Assembly: GCA_002478145.1 (NCBI GenBank)
Contig: DLMI01000170.1
Span: forward strand, 83,973 to 95,666
Direction: 5' to 3'
Source of the DNA: Acidobacteria bacterium UBA7540
GTDB taxonomy: Bacteria > Acidobacteriota > Terriglobia > UBA7540
Length of the DNA stretch: 11,694 nucleotides
The position numbers and the translations under genes were made by a program. Positions 1 to 6,606 of the stretch are shown one piece after another. Numbering within the stretch: the first letter of the stretch is position 1; each line of letters begins with the position of its first letter. The notes under the pieces are model-generated. The model was not told the DNA's origin, made no database searches, and worked only from the letters and a program-made list of their open reading frames with translations.

Positions 1-414
1 CTGGCGAAGCAGAACCCCGACGCCTTCGAGCCGAACCTGGCGGCAAGCCTCAACAACCTGGGCGCCTTCTACAGCGGACTGGGGCGGCGGGAGGAGGCAG
101 TGGGCGCGGCGGAGCGGGCGGTGGCTATTCGCGAGCGGCTGGCGAAGCAGAACCCGGACGCCTTCGAGGCGGGCTTCGCGGGAAGCCTCAACAACCTGGG
201 CGCCTTCTACAGCGCTCTCGGGCGGCGGGAGGAGGCGCTCGGCGCGGCGGAGCGGGCGGTGGCTATCCACGAGCTGCTGGCAAACCAGAACCCTGACGCC
301 TTCGAGCCGGACCTGGCGAGAAGCCTGGAAACATTGGGCAGCATTTGGCGGCAGGAAAGCCCCAGCCGCGCAATGAACGCTTTCAAGCGCGGCGTCGAGA
401 CGCTTCGTCGATTG
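1..414 (+). repeat. 138-bp coding tandem repeat (TPR units)
   Basis: Bases 1-138 and 139-276 are near-identical tandem copies that differ mainly around 31-46, 86-91 and 127-138. A third, degenerate copy follows from 277. The long identical stretches, including synonymous sites, suggest recent duplication or gene conversion within the TPR gene. Confidence 0.8.
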
Positions 415-555
415 TTCCTGGGCGATCCAAGAACGTTTGCTCGACTGATGGCCGCCCTTGTAAGGGACTACATGCAGGCCTGCGAATCGTCAGGCGAAAA
501 ACCGGATGCGCATTTACTCGCCCCAATCGTGCAAGCACTCGAAAAGTTGTCTTGA
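1..555 (+). CDS. TPR-repeat protein, C-terminal part (5' end outside window)
   Basis: The frame is open from base 1 with no start that precedes the repeats, so the gene begins upstream of the window. The visible 184 residues hold tetratricopeptide repeats of the kinesin-light-chain/TPR_10-12 kind. Each unit has the pattern LAKQNPDAFE...LNNLGAFYS.LGRREEA..AAERAVAIRER and is 46 residues long, slightly more than the usual 42 of this subtype. Units start at bases 1, 139 and 277; the first two are very similar at DNA level and the third decays into a non-repeat tail ending EKLS. TPR arrays of this kind are protein-protein interaction scaffolds. In other bacteria they often sit C-terminal to NB-ARC, CHAT, TIR or kinase domains, but nothing here shows what the N-terminus carries. 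Confidence is high for TPR; the function is unknown. Confidence 0.9.
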   Translation: MAKQNPDAFEPNLAASLNNLGAFYSGLGRREEAVGAAERAVAIRERLAKQNPDAFEAGFAGSLNNLGAFYSALGRREEALGAAERAVAIHELLANQNPDAFEPDLARSLETLGSIWRQESPSRAMNAFKRGVETLRRLFLGDPRTFARLMAALVRDYMQACESSGEKPDAHLLAPIVQALEKLS

Positions 556-610
556 GCGTGCAAAGCCGAAAATCGCCATCCGTGATGTCAGAAACGGGGT
601 GCCGCGGGGT

Positions 611-1134
611 AAGACCGACGGGTAGGTCTTCCGTGCCCTGCAAGGGCACAAGACTGTAGCCGGGGGCAACGCCCCATAGGCGCTAAGGTACGCCGTGTTC
701 AAATGGCCCCGGCAGGGGCCAACGGTGAATAGCCGCAGGTTTTAACCTGCGGATAACGGACCGCACAGAATTACGCAACCCCAACGGGGTTGACCAGGCA
801 ATGGTTCGGCCCCTCCGGGGCCGGAATGCTTTCTGGGCTTCTGTTTCCGTAGGTTTCACCTACGGCTACTCACCGTGTCCCGCTTCGCGGGACGGGAATG
901 GCGTCGGAACGATAGAAATGGTTCTTATCTTGGCGCCTATGGGGCAGCGCCCCCGGAAAGCGCCACGCTCGATCTCCGACCCTGGAGGGGTCGCATTACC
1001 CTGAGCCGCGGGACGCAAGACCGGTGGGACGCCGTCCGGATTCGATCCCGCGCCTGCGGGGTCGGACCTTGTTGGGGGCGCGTTTTCCGGGGGCGCTGCC
1101 TCCGGCTACTTAATTGATCCCCTCCGGGGATCAA
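611..1134. repeat. Array of about 14 short GC-rich hairpins (REP/BIME-like)
   Basis: This gene-free stretch is packed with perfect or near-perfect inverted repeats, most with 3-nt loops. Positions are: 611-630 (AAGACC/GGTCTT), 633-649, 663-675, 704-721, 733-752, 776-792, 807-823, 847-865, 877-893, 931-965 (with 941-953 nested inside), 977-993, 1044-1063, 1087-1105 and 1114-1134. Stems are 5-9 bp, and the loops recur as TCC, TTC, AAC or AGC/GCT. The stems differ from one another in sequence, so this is not a tandem copy of one unit. Arrays like this are known from Acidobacteria, Planctomycetes and Verrucomicrobia, where they are often mis-annotated as proteins. They resemble REP elements mobilised by RAYT transposases, but no such gene is in the window. 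The array lies between the 3' ends of two convergent genes (the TPR gene and serA). Confidence 0.85.
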
Positions 1135-1400
1135 GGGTCGAGTGTGCCGAGGACGTTCTGGGGGCGCAAAAAGCGGGTAAAGCGCCTTCCCGTCCGCTCG
1201 GCCTAACCTGCCCAACTGAAACGAGTAATTCGTCGAGTTTCTGGACAGGCCCTTGCAACAGTTTTGTTTCGACTGAGGCGTAGCGGGCGGGTGGCACGTA
1301 GTCGCCGGCGCACGGCGGTGAACGGCCGGGCGAAGTCCGCCGACGCACCGAGCCAGGCGGACTAAAAGCATTGGAAATTTGAGATTACAGATTGAGAGGA
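1135..1400. other. Gene-free stretch with no recognised content
   Basis: No convincing coding frame is present. Two weaker inverted repeats are visible: GGCGC/GCGCC around 1162-1184, and a 7-bp stem at 1335-1341/1356-1362 with a 14-nt loop. Neither is followed by a T-tract on either strand that would mark a clear terminator. The segment could be decayed mobile or intergenic DNA. Confidence 0.5.
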
Positions 1401-1484
1401 AGGGAACAGGAAATAGGGAATAGGCAACAGGGAACAGGGAATAGGGAATGGGGAACAGGGAATAGGGAATGGGGAATAGGGAAT
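1401..1484. repeat. Heptanucleotide tandem repeat, 12 units
   Basis: Twelve contiguous 7-bp units fill 84 bp exactly: consensus AGGGAAT with variants AGGGAAC, GGGGAAT, GGGGAAC, AGGAAAT and AGGCAAC. One strand is almost purely purine. The array ends 18 bp beyond the serA stop codon, in its 3' flank. It resembles the short tandemly repeated repetitive (STRR) heptamers described in cyanobacteria. The period of 7 rules out in-frame coding use. Confidence 0.9.
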
Positions 1485-1502
1485 GAAAGGGCCAAAGGTT
1501 CG

Positions 1503-2696
1503 TTAAAGAACTCTGAATCTGATGGTGCTAGGTATGGCTTTGAGCGCGCGGATGAGCCCGTCGTCCCACTCATGATTGATGTCCAGGATGGCATACCCGA
1601 CCGTCCCCTTGGTGTCATAGACTTGTCGTTCCACGTTGATGCCTCGTTCCCCGAACACCCGGTTTATGGCCAGCAACATTCCGGGAATGTTCCTATGAAT
1701 GTGTACCAGCCTGTGATTTCGGGGGGCGCTCTCGAGTTGGCAGTGTGGCAGATTCACGCTGAGCCTGGTGTCGCCGCTTTGTAAGTAACGGCACATCTGC
1801 GCCGAAACGAATTGTCCAATGCTTTGCTGAGCTTCTTCGGTACTTCCTCCGATGTGTGGCGTCAGAATGACGTTGGGAAGGTTCTGGAGTGAGTTGGAAA
1901 AAAGTCCCCCGCTGCCCGGCTCTTCGGGGAAAACGTCAATGGCCGCCCCGCTCAGCTTACCGCTCTTCAGGTTTTCTGCCAGCGCTTCATGATTAACCAC
2001 GAAACCTCGACTCAAGTTGAGGAAAACCGATCCCCTTTTCATCATCCGGAACTCTTCTTCGCCAAAGAAATTCCTGTTTTGGGGTTGGCCGTCAACGTGA
2101 AGGGAAACCACATCCGCTGTTTGAAGCAGCTCCGAAAACGCGCAGTTCTTTGCGTTCCCTCGTGCCAGAACCTCCGCCACATCGCAGAAGACCACTTTCA
2201 TCCCAATAGCCTCTGCCAATTCAGAAAGTTGCGAGCCAATCTTACCGTAGCCCACGATGCCGAGTGTCAAGCCACGAACTTCATGGCAACCCTTCGAGCT
2301 TTTGTGCCAAGCGCCGCGGTGGAGAGCGAAGCTGCTGTGAAAAACTCGCCGCACCAACATGATGATTTCTCCCATGGCGAGCTCAGCCACGGAACGGGTG
2401 TTACTGTGGGGATCATTGAACACCGCGATGCCCTGTTCGGTGCAACTGGCGCAGTCAATTTGCTCGACCCCGATACAATAGGCGCCTACCACAAGTAGCT
2501 CAGGAGCAGATTCAAGAACAGACTTGGTGATTCTTGTCTTGGACCGGATACCGAGCACGGCAACATTTCGGATTTCCTGAACCAGTACGGCTGCATCCGG
2601 GCTTCCGGGCAGGGTCCTGACATCATAGCCAGCGCGGGAGAACGTTGCGACTGCATCTTCATGAATGCCTTCAAAGAACAACGCTTTCATCGCCAT
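1503..2696 (-). CDS. serA: D-3-phosphoglycerate dehydrogenase (ACT-domain type)
   Basis: Oxidises 3-phosphoglycerate to 3-phosphohydroxypyruvate with NAD, the first committed step of serine synthesis in the cytoplasm. The 397-residue product follows the E. coli type (410 residues) from end to end. The substrate domain carries the CIGVEQID and FNDPHSNTRSVAEL motifs. The Rossmann motif GYGKIG is at 149-154. The catalytic trio is Arg230 (in LSRGF), Glu259 (in FPEEP) and His281 (in TPHIGGST). The C-terminal ACT domain spans about 330-397. Residues matching the E. coli serine-binding His344, Asn346 and Asn364 are kept (His334, Asn336, Asn354), so serine feedback is likely. The start at 2696 follows AGGGAG after 4 bases; the ATG at 2690 is a close alternative. 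The longer frame from 2825 reads out of the neighbouring MITE and is rejected. No other serine-pathway gene is nearby. Confidence 0.95.
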   Translation of the reverse strand: MAMKALFFEGIHEDAVATFSRAGYDVRTLPGSPDAAVLVQEIRNVAVLGIRSKTRITKSVLESAPELLVVGAYCIGVEQIDCASCTEQGIAVFNDPHSNTRSVAELAMGEIIMLVRRVFHSSFALHRGAWHKSSKGCHEVRGLTLGIVGYGKIGSQLSELAEAIGMKVVFCDVAEVLARGNAKNCAFSELLQTADVVSLHVDGQPQNRNFFGEEEFRMMKRGSVFLNLSRGFVVNHEALAENLKSGKLSGAAIDVFPEEPGSGGLFSNSLQNLPNVILTPHIGGSTEEAQQSIGQFVSAQMCRYLQSGDTRLSVNLPHCQLESAPRNHRLVHIHRNIPGMLLAINRVFGERGINVERQVYDTKGTVGYAILDINHEWDDGLIRALKAIPSTIRFRVL

Positions 2697-2762
2697 CTCG
2701 CTCCCTGAAAGAAAGTGAAGTGATGCGTTTATAAAATACGCCAGAAAACCGCCGAAAGAACA

Positions 2763-2770
2763 GGATTTTG
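2763..2770. repeat. Target-site duplication, left copy (GGATTTTG)
   Basis: Directly abuts the left inverted repeat and is identical to 2890-2897 on the other side. The perfect match suggests a recent insertion. Confidence 0.88.
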
Positions 2771-2889
2771 GGTAGTGGGTCAATTTGATGCTGTAGCGGC
2801 GATCCCGCGTCTGCGGGATCGCCAAATGGCGGCGTCCCGGTCAGATCGGGACAGGTTCCGCCGCCTCTACATCAAATTGACCCACTACC
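2771..2889. mobile_element. MITE-like element, 119 bp, with perfect 20-bp TIRs
   Basis: The left end GGTAGTGGGTCAATTTGATG (2771-2790) is the exact reverse complement of 2870-2889. Both sides are flanked directly by the 8-bp duplication GGATTTTG (2763-2770 and 2890-2897). Inside are two further hairpins: one centred on 2800-2821, and a nested one with arms 2828-2833/2860-2865 and 2834-2839/2847-2852. It has no room for a transposase, so it would be mobilised in trans. Families known to make 8-bp duplications include IS66, ISL3, IS256 and IS1595; the sequence alone does not tell which one. It sits 74 bp upstream of the serA start and 100 bp upstream of the kinase gene. Confidence 0.9.
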
Positions 2890-2897
2890 GGATTTTG
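2890..2897. repeat. Target-site duplication, right copy (GGATTTTG)
   Basis: Directly abuts the right inverted repeat and is identical to 2763-2770. Confidence 0.88.
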
Positions 2898-2919
2898 AAG
2901 GTGGTGCTCAGAAGCTCCG

Positions 2920-2948
2920 TTGCCCGTAGACACGAAGAGTTGTAGTAT
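2920..2948 (+). promoter_or_regulatory. Candidate sigma-70 promoter of the kinase gene
   Basis: TTGCCC (2920-2925) and TAGTAT (2943-2948) are separated by exactly 17 bp; each matches the consensus at 4 of 6 positions. It lies just right of the MITE, 41 bp before the GTG start, so the insertion would not have split it. Confidence 0.4.
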
Positions 2949-2989
2949 ATGCACGGCTGAAGAGCCTCTCGACGACTCGGTGAGTAACC

Positions 2990-5149
2990 GTGCGCACCTG
3001 CCCTCAATGCCAGCGAACATACCCCGACGATGCAGATTTCTGTGGGAAAGACGGCACGCCGCTTCCTTCCGCTTCCGGTGTGACCGAGTCTGAGCTTGCC
3101 AGCAGTCTCGCGCGGCGTTATCGAATTGTCAAGAAGCTGGGTGTAGGAGGCATGGGAGCGGTCTTTCTCGCGGAGCAAATCGCCCTCGGGAATCGCCCCG
3201 TGGCGTTAAAGGTCCTGAGCCGCCGGCTCCTGGATGATCCCGAATTCCTCCTGCGTTTTCACGATGAAGGGACCTCCACGGCGCGCATCCGTCATACCAA
3301 TGTCGTGACCATCTACGAGTCGGGCCAATGCGACGATGGGACTCCCTACATCGCGATGGAATATCTGGAAGGCGAGACGCTCCGCCAAGCGCTCCGCAGG
3401 CGCGGCGCGTTGCCCGTGGCCGAGTGCACTGAAATCCTCTCGCAGCTAGCGCGCGGGCTGAACGCCGCGCACAAACTCGGCATCATCCACCGCGACGTCA
3501 AGCCCGATAACGTTTTCTTGACGCGCGGCGATGAAGGCGAGCTGATCGTCAAGATCGTCGATTTTGGCATCGCTAAGCTGCGCGAGTCCGCCACCCACAC
3601 GCTCTTCGGGACAGTGCTTGGGACACCCGCTTACATGTCCTGCGAGCAGGCCTCGGGCATGCGCAGCGATCAATTGGACGGGCGCTCCGACATCTACTCG
3701 TTGGGTGTCGTTACCTATGAAATGCTCGCGGGCCGTGGGCTCTTCCATTCCGACACGCCGCTTGGCTACGTGCGCAAGCACATGCTGGAGGAACCGCCGC
3801 CTTTCCGGGCTGTCGCCCCGGGTTTGCCAGTCTCCCCTCAGGTTGAAGCCACGGTGATGAAAGCCCTGGCCAAGGACCGCGAACAGCGTTACCCGTCTGC
3901 ACTGGATTTCGCGCGCGATTTCGCCCGCGCGGCCTCGGCCCCATCGCAGGCAGAATCACCGCAGCCGCTCGCTACGACGAAGCTGATTGAACCCGGCGTG
4001 CCGGGCCGCGAATCCCGCGGCCCTCGAGAACCCGAGACGCCCCTACAATCGGCGGCCCCAGTGGGTCGTCAGCCTGCGCCGCCCGGCAAGACTCCTCCTC
4101 CGCGAAAAGAATCCCCGGAACAAGCGCGCCTGAATGCCGCTCAGGAGGCTCGGGATTCCGCTGCGGCTCCTGAACCTGCTCCGCCCGCGGGGCCCGCCCC
4201 CGGCGCGAGGCCAGTTCCCGCCTCGAAGGACCGCGTCACCAAACCAACTCCTCAGTTCAGAACCGTGCCGGAGGCGAGCAAGACGATGAAGTACATGGGT
4301 CTTAGCGCCCTCATAATACTCGTCGCGGCGGGGGCCATCTGGTATTTTTCCCAATCGGCGAAGCAGCAACCACAGAAGCAGCAAGCTCCTCCAGGACCTG
4401 CTCCCTCCGTTCCTATTCCACAGGGAGCGACCGTTGAGCCTTTACGGAAGCAGCAAGCTCCTCCAGGACCTGCTCCCTCCGTCCCTGTTCCACAGGGAGC
4501 GACCGTGATGGTGTACATTCCCGGAGGCACGTTTACCATGGGTCGTGACAACGCCCCGAATGTGGAAGAAACTCCTGCTCATTCCGCGAGTGTCGCGCCA
4601 TTCTACATCGACAAGGAACCCGTCACGCGGGCTCAATACAGCGGGTTTCTTCAGAAAACGAAAGGCGAGCCTTCGACGTACCCAGACTCACAGGCTGCTT
4701 GGCCTGCCACTAATATCTCGTGGCAGGACGCGCAGGCGTATTGCGGGGGGGTCGTGCCGGGCGGGCGGCTGCCGACTGAAGCCGAATGGGAATTCGCAGC
4801 GCGTGGAACGGATGGCAGACTCTACCCCTGGGGAAATAGCTTCACTTCAGCGCTTGTAGACAGTCTCGAAACCGGCCTGGGCCACCCGGAGCCGGTCGGC
4901 GCCCACCCTGACGCTGCCGGTCCGTTCGGCGTTCTGGATATGTCCGGGAACGTCTGGGAGTGGTGCCTGGACGACTACAAGCCCTACCCCGGCCAGACCT
5001 CCGTGTCTGCTATTCCTGAAGACGCCAAGGTCATTCGAGGGGGTTCTTACAAATGCGACAACGAGCACGTGACCACCACAACCCGCAACCTTGACCACGC
5101 CTCTACGCGTTCACCGCTTATCGGCTTCCGCTGCGCCAAATTGCCCTAG
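2990..5149 (+). CDS. Zinc-ribbon / Ser-Thr kinase / TM / SUMF1 fusion protein
   Basis: A 719-residue membrane signalling protein. Residues 4-22 form a zinc-ribbon-like motif (CPQC...FCGKDG). The Hanks-type kinase domain spans about 44-312: P-loop GVGGMG 51-56, Lys74, HRDVKPDN 167-174, DFG 191-193, GTPAYM 211-216, Asp234. All catalytic residues are present, so it should be active, although the usual APE triplet reads SCEQ. A Pro/Ala-rich linker (about 315-430) leads to one TM helix (about 436-453), a duplicated KQQAPPGPAPS segment (463-506), and a SUMF1 domain (507-719: RLPTEAEWEFAARG, GNVWEW, IRGGSYKC, GFRC). Topology would put the kinase inside and SUMF1 outside. Cys689 matches one FGE copper ligand, but the second is Val694, so classical FGE activity is unlikely. 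The GTG start is fixed by an in-frame TGA at 2981 and by GGTGAG at 2979-2984. Confidence 0.93.
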   Translation: MRTCPQCQRTYPDDADFCGKDGTPLPSASGVTESELASSLARRYRIVKKLGVGGMGAVFLAEQIALGNRPVALKVLSRRLLDDPEFLLRFHDEGTSTARIRHTNVVTIYESGQCDDGTPYIAMEYLEGETLRQALRRRGALPVAECTEILSQLARGLNAAHKLGIIHRDVKPDNVFLTRGDEGELIVKIVDFGIAKLRESATHTLFGTVLGTPAYMSCEQASGMRSDQLDGRSDIYSLGVVTYEMLAGRGLFHSDTPLGYVRKHMLEEPPPFRAVAPGLPVSPQVEATVMKALAKDREQRYPSALDFARDFARAASAPSQAESPQPLATTKLIEPGVPGRESRGPREPETPLQSAAPVGRQPAPPGKTPPPRKESPEQARLNAAQEARDSAAAPEPAPPAGPAPGARPVPASKDRVTKPTPQFRTVPEASKTMKYMGLSALIILVAAGAIWYFSQSAKQQPQKQQAPPGPAPSVPIPQGATVEPLRKQQAPPGPAPSVPVPQGATVMVYIPGGTFTMGRDNAPNVEETPAHSASVAPFYIDKEPVTRAQYSGFLQKTKGEPSTYPDSQAAWPATNISWQDAQAYCGGVVPGGRLPTEAEWEFAARGTDGRLYPWGNSFTSALVDSLETGLGHPEPVGAHPDAAGPFGVLDMSGNVWEWCLDDYKPYPGQTSVSAIPEDAKVIRGGSYKCDNEHVTTTTRNLDHASTRSPLIGFRCAKLP
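4375..4506 (+). repeat. Tandem 60-bp coding duplication in the kinase linker
   Basis: 4375-4434 and 4447-4506 match at 58 of 60 bases, with a period of 72 bp (24 residues). The copies encode KQQAPPGPAPSVP(I/V)PQGATV twice, between the TM helix and the SUMF1 domain. Proline-rich and short, it would lengthen a stalk outside the membrane. Confidence 0.92.
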
Positions 5150-5230
5150 CGGCCTATCGAGCCTGCCGGACAGTTAACTTAGCGCTTATGGGCCGGTACT
5201 CCCCAGATCTCAAGGGAAAAGGAAAAAGGG
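5150..5230. other. Short gap between convergent genes
   Basis: These 81 bp separate the stop codons of the kinase gene and the PEGA-SUMF1 gene. No clear terminator hairpin with a T-tract is visible; a purine-rich run lies at 5211-5231. Confidence 0.4.
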
Positions 5231-6376
5231 TCAAGGACCAGCCACTTCCCCGCCACAACGAACCCCGTTGATGTAGTTCCTGTTGGCTGGATTGTAGCTG
5301 CTGCGGAACGATACGCGAACGACCCAGGGAACGCTGACCCAGGCCCCGCCACGCAGAACGCGCTGCTGACCGCCTGTCGGCCCTGAGGGATCCTGGGACG
5401 GGCTGTTCTGGTAATAGTTCTGGTCGTACCAGTCATTCACCCACTCCCAAACATTCCCCAGCACGTCGTGCAACCCGAATCCATTGGCTCGTTTCTCGCC
5501 CACCGGATGCGTCTGGCCTCCGCTGTTGACGCTGTACCAGGCGACTTCGTCGATTGACCCATAGCGCGCCTCCGTGCTTTCTCCTCGCGCCGCGTATTCC
5601 CACTCCGCCTCTGTGGGCAACCGCGCTCCCGCCCACGCACAGAAGTCGTGTGCGTCATTCCAGGTCACATTCACGATAGGCATACGGTCATTCGCCCAAC
5701 CCTTGTTGAATCTCGGAGCATCTGGCATTGGCCGTTCCGTGGCTGCTGCGAAGCGCTTGAAGGCGCCCACAGTAACCTCCGTCTGCCCGATCCAAAAACC
5801 CTTGCTGATGGTGACTTGGTGCGATGGCTTTTCATCCTTTTCGCACTCGTTGTCGCCCGGCGAGCAGCCCATCATGAACGTCCCTGGCGGAATCCAGACA
5901 TACTTGAGGCCATCTCTGGGGTTCTCTCGCACTGACCCTGCGGCAGGGCCGAGGTCCAATAGCGCGGCTTCGACGCGGCTTTCTTGTCCGCTCGATACGT
6001 CAACTGTCTGGCTGAAATCCTTCTTCCCGCGTGCCGCGATCCGCAGCGCGTGAAGACCGGTAGCTACCTCCGAAACCGTGAGTTGTCCACTGGCGTCTGC
6101 GACCCCTCGACTCGAGTTGTCCAGAGAGACCTCCGCGCCCGGCGTGGTTTTTAGCAGGATGCTCCCCGACAGGTTAGCGAGCGTGGCCACGATTTTCACC
6201 TCTTTCCCCGCCACCACAGTTATCTTCTGCTGGAACTCTTTCTTGCCGGCGAAGTAGACCCGCAGGTTGTGCTCTCCTGGTTTCGGATCGCCAATCACCA
6301 GCCGGCCTTCCGGACTCGCCCGGCCGGTGTATTGGTCATCGAGGTAGACCTCGGCGTCGGGGGAGGTCTCGACCAC
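5231..6376 (-). CDS. PEGA-PEGA-SUMF1 protein, main reading frame (separated from its signal peptide by a stop)
   Basis: From the GTG at 6376 the frame gives 381 residues. Two PEGA repeats (about 1-67 and 70-140: TSPDAEVYLDD..GRA and TTPGAEVSLDN..RGVAD) are followed by a SUMF1 domain (about 156-375: WIPPGTFMMG, VNVTWNDAHDFC, RLPTEAEWEYAARG, GNVWEW, LRGGAW, GVRC). PEGA domains are usually extracytoplasmic and bind surface structures. The sites of both FGE copper cysteines are non-cysteine (Ser348, Val353), so it is not a classical FGE. The same frame continues upstream through VTPKPAKAPATKPAQI to a TAA at 6425-6427, and beyond that to a signal peptide with a strong RBS. No Shine-Dalgarno precedes 6376. 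The gene is therefore probably a nonsense-mutated 426-codon frame, or is expressed by read-through, or the stop is an assembly error. It converges with the kinase gene. Confidence 0.85.
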   Translation of the reverse strand: MVETSPDAEVYLDDQYTGRASPEGRLVIGDPKPGEHNLRVYFAGKKEFQQKITVVAGKEVKIVATLANLSGSILLKTTPGAEVSLDNSSRGVADASGQLTVSEVATGLHALRIAARGKKDFSQTVDVSSGQESRVEAALLDLGPAAGSVRENPRDGLKYVWIPPGTFMMGCSPGDNECEKDEKPSHQVTISKGFWIGQTEVTVGAFKRFAAATERPMPDAPRFNKGWANDRMPIVNVTWNDAHDFCAWAGARLPTEAEWEYAARGESTEARYGSIDEVAWYSVNSGGQTHPVGEKRANGFGLHDVLGNVWEWVNDWYDQNYYQNSPSQDPSGPTGGQQRVLRGGAWVSVPWVVRVSFRSSYNPANRNYINGVRCGGEVAGP

Positions 6377-6424
6377 GATCTGTGCGGGCTTCGTGGCGGG
6401 CGCTTTCGCTGGCTTTGGGGTTAC

Positions 6425-6511
6425 TTACGGCAGGAGCTGCGCCCCTGCGGGTAAGACAATCGCAGCCACCATCATCACGGTGAATAGGCCAATGTGGATT
6501 CTGCAAGCCAT
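6425..6511 (-). pseudogene. Signal-peptide fragment of the PEGA-SUMF1 gene, ending at an in-frame TAA
   Basis: ATG at 6511 opens a 28-codon frame, MACRIHIGLFTVMMVAAIVL then PAGAQLLP. It has a basic residue near the start, a hydrophobic core, and a likely signal-peptidase I site after Ala-Gly-Ala (residues 22-24). It is exactly in frame with the PEGA-SUMF1 frame (135 bp between 6511 and 6376) and ends at TAA 6425-6427. One base change would join the two parts into a 426-residue secreted protein. This supports a recent nonsense mutation, recoding or a sequence error. Confidence 0.8.
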
Positions 6512-6521
6512 GAGCTTGAAG

Positions 6522-6528
6522 CCTCCTT
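6522..6528 (-). promoter_or_regulatory. Strong ribosome binding site (AAGGAGG)
   Basis: A perfect AAGGAGG lies 10 bases before the ATG at 6511. It decides that the true start of the PEGA-SUMF1 gene is the signal-peptide ATG rather than the GTG at 6376. Confidence 0.8.
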
Positions 6529-6606
6529 GGCGATCTTTCGCCGCGTATCTTACCACGCTTTGCTTCGCAGGTGTGGCCTACGGGTCGCGCCGGTGGCGAA
6601 TGCGTC

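Noticed and set aside
611..1134. CRISPR array
   Set aside because: The hairpins are not copies of one repeat and there are no equal-length spacers.
801..1371. Open frames on both strands across the hairpin array
   Set aside because: Their residues are just translated palindromes (PLQGR, GFTYGYS kinds), with no RBS or domain; such frames are a common annotation artefact of this repeat type.
1385..1784. Open frames through the heptamer array
   Set aside because: They read repetitive sequence and then the antisense of serA; period 7 shifts frame at each unit.
1989..2498. Plus-strand frame of 169 codons inside serA
   Set aside because: It is antisense to a clear, full-length serA and has no recognisable domain.
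4507..5149. True formylglycine-generating (sulfatase-activating) enzyme
   Set aside because: The second copper-binding cysteine is Val, no sulfatase gene is near, and the domain is fused to a receptor-like kinase.
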